NCBI GenBank assembly: GCA_040385105.1 | Contig: JAZKHY010000053.1 | Coordinates: 1 to 64,000 of the forward strand | Direction of reading: 5' to 3' | DNA: 64,000 bases | Source of the DNA: JACMQX01 sp040385105 | Lineage (GTDB): Bacteria; Pseudomonadota; Gammaproteobacteria; Burkholderiales; Burkholderiaceae_C | Shown: piece after piece, positions 41,128-49,805 of the stretch | Layout of the letters: every line of letters begins with the position of its first letter | Position numbering within the stretch: the stretch's first letter is position 1 | Program-made: the position numbers and the translations under genes | Notes under the pieces: generated by a model | Database searches by the model: none | Seen by the model: the letters and a program-made list of their open reading frames with translations, nothing else | What the model was told of the DNA's origin: nothing

Positions 41128-42122
41128 CAGTTGCCTGCCGTGATGTTGTTGTCGGCGATGACCTTTTTCATGGCGGCGCTCTCGTCGGCGACATGCTTGC
41201 GGAATTCGGCGGGCGAGCGGTACCGGCCCGTGAAGCCGCGTTCGGCAAAGGCGTCCTTGAGCTCCTTGCTGCCGACGGCCTTGCGCACCGCTTCGGAGAA
41301 TTGCGCCACGATGGCCGGCGGCGTGCCCCTGGGGGCGACAAAGGCCTGGAAGGTAGCGAAGTCGCCGGCGCTGGTTCCGATTTCCGCCAGGGTCATCACA
41401 TCCGGCATGTCTGCATAGCGCTGCGCGCCCATGACGGCAATGGCCTTGACCTGGCCGCTCTTGATGAGCGGCAGCGAGTTGGTGCGGCTGTCCACCAGGA
41501 TGTCAACCTGGCCGCCCGCGATGTCCTGCAACGCCGGGGCCGAGCCCTTGTACGGCACATGGTTGAGCTTGATGCCCAGCTTGCCGAGCAGCAGTTCCAT
41601 GCGGATCTGGCTGACCGAGCCGGTGCCGTGCGAGGCGTAGTTGACCTTGGCGGCATTCTTGCGCAGGTATTCCATGGCCTGCTTCGCGTCGTTGGCCGGG
41701 AAGTCCTTCTTCGCCACCAGCAGCGCCGGCGCGAACTCGCCCCACTGGCAGGCGTACTCGAAGCTTTGTTCCGGGTCCGGCGCATTCCTGAACAGGTGCG
41801 GATTGATGGTCATGGTGTCGTTGGCAGCCACCATGAAGGTGTGGCCGTCCGGCTTCGCCTGCAACAGGGCCTGCACGGCGATGTTCGTATTGCCGCCGGC
41901 GCGGTTTTCCACGATCACCGGCTGGCCGATGTTCTTCTCGACCTCGCGTGCGAGCATGCGGGTGAGCACGTCGGTTGCGCCGCCGGCCGGGAACGGGATG
42001 ATCCAGCGCACAGGCTGGGCCGGCCAGGCCTGAGCGCTCGCGGAGGCACCGCCGGTGGCCAGTGCAAGGGCCAGTGCGGCCTGGGAAAGGAGTACGGTGC
42101 GGCGGGAAAGGTTCTTGTGCAT
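41127..42122 (-). CDS. Bug/TctC-family periplasmic receptor (copy A of a paralogous pair)
   Basis: 331 residues. Leader MHKNLSRRTVLLSQAALALALA with a twin arginine; mature start AWPAQPVRWIIPFPAGGATD; VIVENRAGGNTNIA; LNHVPYKGSAPALQDIAGG. It ends ADNNITAGN, nearly the same as the Bug protein at 43415 (TDNNITAGN), and the two coding ends are almost identical in DNA. It binds an acid or related solute in the periplasm. It is separated from its paralogue by a CoA-transferase gene in the same operon. Confidence 0.93.
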   Translation of the reverse strand: MHKNLSRRTVLLSQAALALALATGGASASAQAWPAQPVRWIIPFPAGGATDVLTRMLAREVEKNIGQPVIVENRAGGNTNIAVQALLQAKPDGHTFMVAANDTMTINPHLFRNAPDPEQSFEYACQWGEFAPALLVAKKDFPANDAKQAMEYLRKNAAKVNYASHGTGSVSQIRMELLLGKLGIKLNHVPYKGSAPALQDIAGGQVDILVDSRTNSLPLIKSGQVKAIAVMGAQRYADMPDVMTLAEIGTSAGDFATFQAFVAPRGTPPAIVAQFSEAVRKAVGSKELKDAFAERGFTGRYRSPAEFRKHVADESAAMKKVIADNNITAGN

Positions 42123-42173
42123 GGTTGGGTTCCTTCGGGTGAGTGTCTCGTTGTTGTCGCAAGGCGCGCGCTG

Positions 42174-43409
42174 TCAGGCCACCACGCCGCGCGCCTTCAG
42201 CTCGCCGATGCGCGCGGCGTCCAGGCCCAGCAGTCCGGTCAGCACCGCCTGCGTGTGCTGTCCCAGCACCGGCGGCGCGCTTGCATAGGCCACCGGCGTT
42301 CCGGACATCCTGATCGGGTTGCCCACGAGCGGGATGGCCCCGGCGCTAGGGTGCTGCATTTCCACCTGCATGCCGCGTGCCTGCACATGCGGGTCGGCGA
42401 AGGCGTCGGCAATGGTGTTGATCGGCCCGCAGGGCACGCCTTCGCGCTCAAGCAGCCCGATCCACTGCGCGGTTGTGCGCGTCACGGTCGCGCCGCGGAT
42501 CAGCGCCACCAGCGCATCGCGGTTTGCCAGGCGTTGCGCATTGCCGGTGAAGCGCGCATCCCCGGCCCATTCCTGGTGGCCGGCCGCCGCGCAAAAGCGC
42601 GCGAACTGCCGGTCGTTGCCGACGGCAAGGATCATGTGGCCGTCGGCTGTCGGGAAGTCCTGGTAGGGGATGGTGTTGGGGTGGGCATTGCCCATGCGGC
42701 CCGGCGACACGCCGCTGTAGAGGTAGTTCATCGACTGGTTGGCCAGGCACGCGACACCGACGTCGAGCAGCGCCAGGTCGATGTGCTGGCCTTCGCCGGT
42801 GCGGTGGCGGGCCTGGACAGCCGCCAGGATGGCCGTGGTGGCGTAGAGGCCGGTCAGCACGTCGGTCAGCGCCACGCCAACCTTCATCGGGCCGGCGCCA
42901 GGCTCGCCATCGGGCCGGCCGGTGATGCTCATGAGCCCGCCCATGCCCTGGATCAGGAAGTCATAGCCGGGGCGCGCTGCATAGGGGCCTGTCTGGCCGA
43001 AGCCGGTGATGGAGCAGTAGATCAACCGCGGGTTGAGTTTGCGCAGCGACTCGTAGTCCAGGCCGTATTGCGCAAGGCCGCCCAGCTTGAAGTTCTCCAC
43101 CAGCACGTCGCTTCTCTTCGCCAGCTCCCGTACCAGCGCCTGGCCGTCCGGCTGGGTGAGGTCGATGGCGACCGACTGCTTGTTGCGGTTGGCGCACAGG
43201 TAGTAGGCGGAGTCGTGTGTGGGTTCGCCCGCCGTGTCGTGCAGGAAGGGCGGGCCCCAGGCACGCGTGTCGTCGCCCACGTCGGGCCGCTCCACCTTGA
43301 TGACGTCCGCGCCCAGGTCGCCCAGGGCCTGGGTGGCCCAGGGGCCTGCCAGGATGCGCGAGAGGTCGAGGACGCGGATGCCCGCGAGGGCGCCTTCTGC
43401 GGGGGGCAC
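42174..43409 (-). CDS. Family III (CaiB/BaiF) CoA-transferase
   Basis: 411 residues from GTG 43409. LAGIRVLDLSRILAGPWATQ; catalytic Asp in RPGYDFLIQGMGGLMSITG; NRNKQSVAIDL. It moves CoA from a donor thioester to a carboxylate. The same operon has MaoC and CitE genes; with a family III CoA-transferase they form the set used for itaconate or mesaconate breakdown, so a C5 dicarboxylate is the favoured substrate (inference). It is 5 bp after the upstream Bug gene. Confidence 0.93.
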   Translation of the reverse strand: MPPAEGALAGIRVLDLSRILAGPWATQALGDLGADVIKVERPDVGDDTRAWGPPFLHDTAGEPTHDSAYYLCANRNKQSVAIDLTQPDGQALVRELAKRSDVLVENFKLGGLAQYGLDYESLRKLNPRLIYCSITGFGQTGPYAARPGYDFLIQGMGGLMSITGRPDGEPGAGPMKVGVALTDVLTGLYATTAILAAVQARHRTGEGQHIDLALLDVGVACLANQSMNYLYSGVSPGRMGNAHPNTIPYQDFPTADGHMILAVGNDRQFARFCAAAGHQEWAGDARFTGNAQRLANRDALVALIRGATVTRTTAQWIGLLEREGVPCGPINTIADAFADPHVQARGMQVEMQHPSAGAIPLVGNPIRMSGTPVAYASAPPVLGQHTQAVLTGLLGLDAARIGELKARGVVA

Positions 43410-43414
43410 GCTGC

Positions 43415-44413
43415 TCAGTTCCCTGCCGTGATGTTGTTGTCGGTGATGACTTTCTTCATCATGTCGCTGCCTTCATAGACCAGCGCCTGGAACTCGGCCG
43501 GGCCGCGGTATACAGGCTTGAGGCCGCGGCTGCCCAGCGCCTCGCGCAGGACCGGGTCAGACACCGCCTTGCTCACGGCGTCAGAGAAGGCCTTGATCAC
43601 GGCGGGGGGCGTTCCTTTGGGGGCCATGATGCCCTGAAAGGTCACGAAGTCGCCCGCGCCCGCGCCGGCTTCGGCCAGCGTCATCACGTTGGGCAGGTCA
43701 AAGTAGCGTTCCTTGCCCATGGCGGCCACGGCCTTGATGCGGCCGGCCTTCACAAGCGGCATCGACGACACCGGGCTGTCCACCAGGAAGTCCACTTGCC
43801 CGCCCGACAGGTCCTGCAGCGCCGGGGCGCCGCCCTTGTAGGGAATGTGGTTCTGCTTGACCCCCAGCTTGGCCAGCAGCAGTTCCATGCGGATGTGGCT
43901 GGTCGAGCCGGTGCCGTGCGAGGCGTAGTTCACCTTCCCGGGGTTCTTTTTCAGGTACTCGATGGCCTCTTTTGCATCGTTGACGGGCAGGGTGGTGCGG
44001 GCGACCAGCACGGCAGGGGCGTACTCGCCGAAGATGGCAACGTAGTCAAAGCTCTGGCGGATGTCGTAGGGCGCCTTGAACAGGTGGGGGTTGACCATCA
44101 GGGTGTCGTTGGACACGACCATCATGGTGTAGCCATCGGGCTTTGACGCGGTCAGCGCCTGTGTGGCTATGAAGGTCGAGCCGCCAGGCTTGTTGTCGAC
44201 GACAACGGGCTGGCCCAGCGTCTTTTCCATTTCCTTGGCGGTCAGGCGCGTCACCGTATCGGCAGCGCCGCCCGGTGCGAAGGCCACGATGAGCTTGATG
44301 GGCTGGGTGGGCCAGGCCTGGGCATGAACGGCTGGTGCGGTCAGTGCAGCCAGGGCCAGCGCGAGCAGCAGCGGGCGCCGTGCAAACGTGCGGGGATTGA
44401 ACGTGCTTTTCAT
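43415..44413 (-). CDS. Bug/TctC-family periplasmic receptor (copy B of a paralogous pair)
   Basis: 332 residues; AAGGAG 9 nt before the ATG. Signal MKSTFNPRTFARRPLLLALA with cleavage after AVHAQA; QPIKLIVAFAPGGAAD; QNHIPYKGGAPALQDLSGG. Very similar along its length to the receptor at 41127. Keeping two close copies in one operon suggests either recent duplication or recognition of two related acids. Confidence 0.93.
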   Translation of the reverse strand: MKSTFNPRTFARRPLLLALALAALTAPAVHAQAWPTQPIKLIVAFAPGGAADTVTRLTAKEMEKTLGQPVVVDNKPGGSTFIATQALTASKPDGYTMMVVSNDTLMVNPHLFKAPYDIRQSFDYVAIFGEYAPAVLVARTTLPVNDAKEAIEYLKKNPGKVNYASHGTGSTSHIRMELLLAKLGVKQNHIPYKGGAPALQDLSGGQVDFLVDSPVSSMPLVKAGRIKAVAAMGKERYFDLPNVMTLAEAGAGAGDFVTFQGIMAPKGTPPAVIKAFSDAVSKAVSDPVLREALGSRGLKPVYRGPAEFQALVYEGSDMMKKVITDNNITAGN

Positions 44414-44473
44414 GGTGCTTGTCTCCTTGTGATTTTCGGGGGTGTGCGTCGTGCGGCGGCCGGGCCATGCGCC

Positions 44474-45364
44474 TCAGGCCATGGCTGCACTTGTTGAAAA
44501 CTTTGTGGCCTGTTCTGTGCACCAGGCGTTCACCAGCGGTGCAAAAACCTCGGTGTGGTAGGTCATCAGCTGGTGGCCGCCGCCGGGAATCACTTCCAGG
44601 CGCTTGGGGCCGCCAATCGCGTCGAAGCACTGCTTCACATAGACGGGCCGCATCAGCGGGTCCAGCTCGCCCACGGCCACCAGCACCGGCTTGCGGTTGG
44701 CGCTGGCGGGGGCGGGCGGTTCGTAGTTCATGTAGCTGTATTCGCTGGCATAGCCCCAGCTCCAGGTGCGCAGCGGGTCGGTCTTCTTCTTCTCCAGCAC
44801 GTTGGCCTCGTTCAGGGCGTAGCTCTTGTTCCAGTCGAACAGCGTCTCGATCGGGATGCGCAGCGTGTCGCCCTGGGTGCGCGCGGTCTCGGCCGCCTGC
44901 GGTGTGCGGAACTCGCGGTAGCGCTTGCCGATGCCGTCCGACTCCGGCGGCGGCACCTCGGTGAGGAACAGGCCCATGGTGACAGCGCCGTCCACCGAGG
45001 GCGAGTGGGCCAGGCTGTGAAAGGCCACTGCGGCGCCCTTGCTCGAGCCGAGCACGAACACCGGCAGGCCGGTGCGCGCCTTGATCTCGCGCGCGGTCAG
45101 GTCGACCTCATCCAGCCACTCGGTGAAGCGCCAGTTGCCGCTTTCGTTGCGCGCCTTGCCGTGACCCGGCAGGTCGATGGAATAGATGTCCGCGCCCATG
45201 CCCGTCATCGGCACGGCGAACTTGTCGTAGGTGCCGCCGTGGCCGCCCGTGCCGTGGGCAATGATGAGCGCATACCGTGGCGCCGGGGCGGCGTAGTGGT
45301 AGCCGTGGACCTGGCCGAACCAGAATTCCGCGCGCGGCCCGGCTGGCGCCGCTGCCGTGCTCAT
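44474..45364 (-). CDS. Alpha/beta hydrolase
   Basis: 296 residues from ATG 45364, coupled to the MaoC gene by a 4-bp overlap. Oxyanion segment IIAHGTGGHGGTY, nucleophile elbow FVLGSSKGAAVAF, acid in AVGELDPLM and His in PGGGHQLMTYH. There is no signal peptide. It could cleave a ring-fission product or an ester. The second hydrolase of the operon is at 47965. Confidence 0.87.
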   Translation of the reverse strand: MSTAAAPAGPRAEFWFGQVHGYHYAAPAPRYALIIAHGTGGHGGTYDKFAVPMTGMGADIYSIDLPGHGKARNESGNWRFTEWLDEVDLTAREIKARTGLPVFVLGSSKGAAVAFHSLAHSPSVDGAVTMGLFLTEVPPPESDGIGKRYREFRTPQAAETARTQGDTLRIPIETLFDWNKSYALNEANVLEKKKTDPLRTWSWGYASEYSYMNYEPPAPASANRKPVLVAVGELDPLMRPVYVKQCFDAIGGPKRLEVIPGGGHQLMTYHTEVFAPLVNAWCTEQATKFSTSAAMA

Positions 45365-45864
45365 GCCTTCACCTCGGGGAAGAGCTGGGACTGAGGCGCG
45401 TGCGCCTTCTTCCACACCATCACCGAGCGGGCGTAGTCGATCACGACCTTGCCGTCCTGGTTGATGCCGCGTGTGCGCACCTTCACCACGCCCTGGGTCG
45501 GGCGCGACTTGCTCTCGCGTATCTCCAGCACCTCGGTCTCGGCGTAGATGGTGTCGCCCGGATACACCGGGTTGGGCAAGGTGATGCCGTCCCAGCCGAG
45601 CGCGAAGCCGTGCTCGCTGACGTCGATCACGGCCAGGCCGGCGACGACCGACAGTGTCAGCGCACTGTTGACCAGCGGCCTCTTGAACTCGGTGCGCGCC
45701 GCATAGTGCGTGTTGAAGTGGATCTGGTTGGTGTTGTTGGTGATCATGGTGAACTGGATGTTGTCCGTCTCCGTGATCGTGCGGCCGAGGCGGCTGCGGT
45801 AGATGTCGCCCACCGTGAAGTCCTCGAAGTAGCGGCCTTGCCAGCCGGGCTGAATCTGTCCCAT
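45361..45864 (-). CDS. MaoC-family dehydratase (itaconyl-/mesaconyl-CoA hydratase-like)
   Basis: 167 residues, a single hot-dog domain. The active-site segment reads TMITNNTNQIHFNTHYA: the catalytic His is kept, but the Asp of ordinary enoyl-CoA hydratases is Asn. MaoC proteins next to CitE genes often show this form. It is adjacent to the CitE gene (12 bp), a pairing seen in hydration of unsaturated C5 dicarboxylyl-CoA to citramalyl- or malyl-type CoA, which CitE then cleaves. Confidence 0.85.
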   Translation of the reverse strand: MGQIQPGWQGRYFEDFTVGDIYRSRLGRTITETDNIQFTMITNNTNQIHFNTHYAARTEFKRPLVNSALTLSVVAGLAVIDVSEHGFALGWDGITLPNPVYPGDTIYAETEVLEIRESKSRPTQGVVKVRTRGINQDGKVVIDYARSVMVWKKAHAPQSQLFPEVKA

Positions 45865-45876
45865 CGTCGTTGCTCC

Positions 45877-46770
45877 TTAGTTGACACCGGCCTGGCCCAT
45901 CGCGCTCACCACGCGCTGCGCGCGCATGAGGATGGGCAGGTCCACGAGTTGGCCCCGGACGGCCACCGACGCGTCGCCGCGTGCCTTGGCCTCCTCGAAT
46001 GCCTTGACCACCACGCGGGCGTAGTCGATCTCCGCCGCCGTCGGCGCGAAGACTTCGTTGATCATGTCCACCTGGCGCGGGTTGAAGGTGGACTTGGCAG
46101 TGAAGCCGAGCTCGCGCGCCAGCTTCATGTCGGCGGCGCAGCCCTCGGGGTTCTCGAGGTCGGGGAACACGCCGTCGATCGACAGGATGCGCGCGGCGGC
46201 GGCCGCATTCACGATGACCGAGCGCGCATGGATGAGCCGCAGCGCCTCGCCTTCGCGGAAAGCGGGCAGGCCGACGTCCAGCGCATAGTCCTCGGCGCCG
46301 AAGATCAGGCCGACGAGGCGTGCATCGGCGCGGGCGATGTCAGGCGCGGCGATCAGCGAGCGGGCGCTCTCGATGGCGGCCACAATGCGCACCGTCCCTT
46401 CGGCCATGCCGGCGCGGCGCTCCAGCGCGGTCAGCCGCTCGGAGGCCATCTGCACGTCGCGCGGGGATTCGACCTTGGTCAGGCAGATGCCTTCCAGGCC
46501 CGGCCGGACGATGGCTTCCAGGTCCTCGATGAACCAGGGCGTGGTGACGGCATTGACCCGCACATAGCGCGCGGCCCGGCCCTGCCAGGGCTGCGACAGC
46601 AGCTGCGCCACCATGGCGCGCGCGGCGGCCTTCTCGGACGGCAGCACGCCGTCTTCCAGGTCGAACAGTGCGGCGTCCAGCGGCAGCGATTCGGTTTTCT
46701 GCAGGAAGCGTCCCTTGTTGCCGGGAACGAACATCCACGAGCGCAGGATCTTGGGTTGGGGTGAGGTCAT
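45877..46770 (-). CDS. CitE/HpcH-family lyase (citramalyl-/malyl-CoA lyase-like)
   Basis: 297 residues from ATG 46770. The TIM-barrel signature residues are RSWMFVPGNKGRF, DLEDGVLPSEKAAAR, VRVNAVTTPW and IESARSLIAA with GAEDYALDVG (metal-binding Glu and Asp). These enzymes split malyl-, citramalyl- or HMG-type CoA esters into acetyl-CoA plus an oxoacid using Mg2+. With the neighbouring MaoC and CoA-transferase it would complete a route to pyruvate and acetyl-CoA. Confidence 0.9.
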   Translation of the reverse strand: MTSPQPKILRSWMFVPGNKGRFLQKTESLPLDAALFDLEDGVLPSEKAAARAMVAQLLSQPWQGRAARYVRVNAVTTPWFIEDLEAIVRPGLEGICLTKVESPRDVQMASERLTALERRAGMAEGTVRIVAAIESARSLIAAPDIARADARLVGLIFGAEDYALDVGLPAFREGEALRLIHARSVIVNAAAAARILSIDGVFPDLENPEGCAADMKLARELGFTAKSTFNPRQVDMINEVFAPTAAEIDYARVVVKAFEEAKARGDASVAVRGQLVDLPILMRAQRVVSAMGQAGVN

Positions 46771-46816
46771 GGCAGTGGCGGGCACGCGCGCCCGTGGAAT
46801 CCTTTGGGTGGTGGTT

Positions 46817-47935
46817 TCAGAACTTGCCCCGTTTGGGCGGGTTGGCGGGTGCATGCGCGCGCAGCTCGGGCGAGCGGTGCAGGCGCTTGAAGGTGTCCAG
46901 GCTCAGCGCGACGAAATCGCGTTCCATGCCCAGCTTGCGGATGGCCTCGAAGGCGTGGCGGCTTTCCTCCGTCGGGCCGTGCGTCACGCCCTGGGGCATG
47001 TGCATCAGCGTGCCCTCGGCGCGGCGGCCGGTGCGGTGTACGAAGAGCGCTTCCTCGGTGTCGATGTTGCGGTGGTAGTCGGGCAACTCTTCTGCCAGCG
47101 GGTCCGCCACGATGGACATCGGCAGGAAGGCCACCAGCATGAAGGCATCGGTCTCGTACACCGACCAGGACGAGGGCGCGACGTGGATCCGCTCGGACGT
47201 GATGGGGCGGATGTCCTCGATGTTCAGGCGGTGGGGGAACAGGTCGCCCTTCCAGCCGGCCAGGTCCATCGGGCAGTGCGCGTAGAAGATCGAGGTGTGC
47301 TCGGCGCCATGTTTCATTCGCAGCTCCCACTCGGGCTGCGCCGGCCAGCCGTAGTCGGCCACCTGCGGGATCTCGACGACGGTGGGGTCGAACGGCGCAT
47401 GGCGGCCCACCTGCGCATGCTCGGTGAAGCGGATCGGCTGGGCCGACTCATAGACGATGAAGTAGCCGTCGTTGCCGCCTTCGGCATCCGGCATCTGGCG
47501 CCAGGTGATGCCCTTGGGAATGTGGATGAAGTCGCCCGGGCGGTAGGCCAGCGGCCCGAACTCGGTGGCGAATACACCCGTGCCCCGGTGCACGAAGTAC
47601 AGCGTGTCGGCGTCCAGGTTGCGCAGGCAGAACGGCATCGCCGCGGCGCGCCGGCTGATCGAGACCGTCACGTCGTCGTTGGACAGCATCTGCAGCGGCC
47701 CGCCGTACGCATCCAGCAGGTCGGCCGGCTGCAGCCCGGCCACATCGCAGGCCAGCGGTACCAGCGGCCCCTCGGCCCGCAGCGCCTTTGTCGGCGGGTT
47801 GCGGTGGTAGAGCATCGCCGTCTGGCCGGCAAAGCCCTGTCGGCTCACATGCTCCTCGCGCAGGCCATAGGGCACGGCCACGCGCGCCTGACGCGGGACG
47901 CTGCCGCTTTGAATGTGGATCCAGGAATTTTTCAT
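46817..47935 (-). CDS. Homogentisate 1,2-dioxygenase-family ring-cleavage enzyme
   Basis: 372 residues, shorter than typical HmgA (~430). Double cupin. The Fe(II) triad of the family is recognisable: His in DYHRNID, Glu six residues later (TEEAL) and His in GVTHGP, as are FIHIPKGITWRQM and HRTGRRAEGTLMHMP. It should cleave a para-diol ring next to its side chain. The usual downstream partners maleylacetoacetate isomerase and fumarylacetoacetase are absent, so the true substrate may be a substituted homogentisate or gentisate. Confidence 0.85.
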   Translation of the reverse strand: MKNSWIHIQSGSVPRQARVAVPYGLREEHVSRQGFAGQTAMLYHRNPPTKALRAEGPLVPLACDVAGLQPADLLDAYGGPLQMLSNDDVTVSISRRAAAMPFCLRNLDADTLYFVHRGTGVFATEFGPLAYRPGDFIHIPKGITWRQMPDAEGGNDGYFIVYESAQPIRFTEHAQVGRHAPFDPTVVEIPQVADYGWPAQPEWELRMKHGAEHTSIFYAHCPMDLAGWKGDLFPHRLNIEDIRPITSERIHVAPSSWSVYETDAFMLVAFLPMSIVADPLAEELPDYHRNIDTEEALFVHRTGRRAEGTLMHMPQGVTHGPTEESRHAFEAIRKLGMERDFVALSLDTFKRLHRSPELRAHAPANPPKRGKF

Positions 47936-47964
47936 GTTCTTTGCTCGCCCAAAAAGAATGCAGC

Positions 47965-49179
47965 CTACTCTGCTGCGGCGCTGGCAGCCTTGTCTGCGGG
48001 CTGCCTGGAGGCGGCCTCATCGGCCTTGCCGGGGCGCCCGGCGCGGCCGCTCCAGCCCACCAGCAGGTCCGACAGCTCGGTGACGAGCTCGGGCCGGTCG
48101 TCCGCGTAGTGCGGCGCGCCTTTGAGCGCATACAGCTCGCCCCGCTTGCCGGCAGCGGCCATCCAGGCGGCGATATGGCTGGGGAAGGTGGTCTGGTCGG
48201 CCGTGTGGTCCACCACCAGCACCGGCAACCGGGTATTGGCCAGGCAGCGCGGCCCGTCGGCGCGGGAAAAGCGCGGGCTCCACTGGCTCAGGAACGAGCG
48301 CAGTGTGCAGAAGCGTGCCAGGCCGTTGGCGGCGAAGTTGGCCTGCTTCGCGTCGCCCTGGATCGTGCCGGGCTTGCGGTCGTTGGCATCAAGCGTGAGG
48401 TCCAGCAGGCGCGGGTCGGCCTGCGTACGCTGGATGACAAAGGCTTCGTCGGCGGCGGCCATGTCGCGGCTGGCGTCCAGCGCCTGGATGCGGCCCAGCA
48501 CCCAGTCCTCGATGGCTGCCAGGCGGCGTGCCTGCGCCTCGCGGTAGCGGCGCAGCCAGCCGGCCTCATAGGCGGGGCCGTTGGCGGGGTTGAACATGTC
48601 CAGCGCCGGGTCCTCGCGCCAGGGGTCGGCACGGTCGTCTGCATTGGGGTCGATCTTGGCCAGCAGCTGGCCGGCGCGGCCGGGGTGGGCGCACACGAGC
48701 GCCAGCCGGTCGGCGGGCGGCAGGTCAGTGGCGGCGAGGTCGATGGGCCGGCCGTCGGGCGTATCGTGCACCGTGAGGCGCTCGGCCTGCTCCTGGTAGA
48801 AGGCGGCCAGCGAGCCGCCGCCGGAGTTGCCGATCAGCGTGATGCGGCTGTAGCCCTGCTCGCGCAGCCAGCGGATCGCCGCGCCCAGATCCTGGATGGC
48901 GCGCTCCATGAACAGCATCGAGTCGTTGCCGATGTAACGGGTGTTGACCAGCAGCACCGTGGCGCCGCGCTGCGCCAGCGGTTCGGCCAGGTAGTGGTGG
49001 TGGAAGTTGCTTGTGGGGTGGACCAGCACGAATACCTCGCCGTGCTTGCGGCCCGAGCCGACGAGGCGGCAGAAGATCTTCGGGTTGCGCCGCTGGATGC
49101 CGCTCTGGCTCTCCATGAAGCCGCCGGGCTTGACGCCGACCTGGATCGTGCGGTCGATGGCGTGGGCGGTGCTGCTCAT
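47965..49179 (-). CDS. Alpha/beta hydrolase, large form
   Basis: 404 residues from ATG 49179, overlapping the VOC stop by 4 bp. Features: VFVLVHPTSNFHHHYLAEPL, nucleophile elbow LIGNSGGGSLAAF, acid in VVDHTADQTTFP and His near GAPHYADDRPE. A ~100-residue insertion between strands forms a lid. The C-terminal 25 residues are Ala/Lys-rich. Hydrolysis of a ring-fission product or of an ester precursor is plausible. Confidence 0.82.
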   Translation of the reverse strand: MSSTAHAIDRTIQVGVKPGGFMESQSGIQRRNPKIFCRLVGSGRKHGEVFVLVHPTSNFHHHYLAEPLAQRGATVLLVNTRYIGNDSMLFMERAIQDLGAAIRWLREQGYSRITLIGNSGGGSLAAFYQEQAERLTVHDTPDGRPIDLAATDLPPADRLALVCAHPGRAGQLLAKIDPNADDRADPWREDPALDMFNPANGPAYEAGWLRRYREAQARRLAAIEDWVLGRIQALDASRDMAAADEAFVIQRTQADPRLLDLTLDANDRKPGTIQGDAKQANFAANGLARFCTLRSFLSQWSPRFSRADGPRCLANTRLPVLVVDHTADQTTFPSHIAAWMAAAGKRGELYALKGAPHYADDRPELVTELSDLLVGWSGRAGRPGKADEAASRQPADKAASAAAE

Positions 49180-49706
49180 AGCGGGCGTTCGAGTTCGACG
49201 TCGGTCACAGGCTGGCGCGTTTCGGCCCAACGCGCCAGGATGCGGTGCGCGTCGCGCTCGCTGCGCTCGTCGGGCACGACCTTGCGGTTGGTGAGTTCCA
49301 GGCGGTGGCCGCTCGGGTCGAAGAAGTAGATCGACACGCACATGTGGCCGTCCTTGGGGCCGATCACGCTGACACCGGCGGCTTCAAGCCGCGCCTTGGC
49401 GGCCATCAGCGTCTCGCGGTCCTTGACCTGCAGCGCCAGGTGCTGGACCCAGGCGGGCGTGTTCGGGTCGCGGCCCATCGGCTTTTCCTCGGGCGTCTCG
49501 AAGAAGGCCACGCAGCTGCCGTCCTGCATCGCAAAGAACACGTGGATGTGCGGGCAGCGCTCCTTGGTGGACTGCACGATGGCGTCCGTCACGGCGGCCA
49601 CCAGCTTCATGCCGAGCAGGCCGGTGTAGAAGTCTGCGGTTTCCTTGGCGTCCTTGCAGCGGTAGGCTACGTGGTCGAGCATCAGCGGGGGAGCGACAGG
49701 GTTCAT
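49176..49706 (-). CDS. VOC-family (glyoxalase/type I extradiol dioxygenase-like) protein
   Basis: 176 residues from ATG 49706. Metal-ligand candidates are His in LDHVAYRC, His in WVQHLALQV and Glu in HRLELTNR. The single-domain size fits a lyase, isomerase or small dioxygenase. It is the first gene of the 13-gene string; the operator-like palindrome at 49739 is 33 bp upstream, shared with the divergent GntR gene. Confidence 0.85.
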   Translation of the reverse strand: MNPVAPPLMLDHVAYRCKDAKETADFYTGLLGMKLVAAVTDAIVQSTKERCPHIHVFFAMQDGSCVAFFETPEEKPMGRDPNTPAWVQHLALQVKDRETLMAAKARLEAAGVSVIGPKDGHMCVSIYFFDPSGHRLELTNRKVVPDERSERDAHRILARWAETRQPVTDVELERPL

Positions 49707-49738
49707 GGCAGTCTCGCAACGGGTTTGGCGAATCAAAT

Positions 49739-49754
49739 CTAATGTACATATTAG
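49739..49754. promoter_or_regulatory. GntR-type operator, site A
   Basis: CTAATGTACATATTAG, followed by TTTA. It shares the pattern CTWATGTWCATATWAG-TTTA with 53128-53143. It lies between the divergent VOC and GntR starts and overlaps a TTGGCG/TATTAG-like promoter reading toward the regulator. Confidence 0.75.
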
Positions 49755-49805
49755 TTTAGATGATTTGCTTCGACGAAGCAAGCAGTCTGTGGCAACATCC
49801 TTCCC

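Noticed and set aside
41193..43478. 761-codon open frame on the plus strand
   Set aside because: It is antisense to a Bug receptor and a CoA-transferase that both have full family signatures; codon-position composition of GC-rich DNA keeps antisense frames open.
45277..46764. 495-codon open frame on the plus strand
   Set aside because: Antisense to MaoC and CitE genes with conserved active-site residues.
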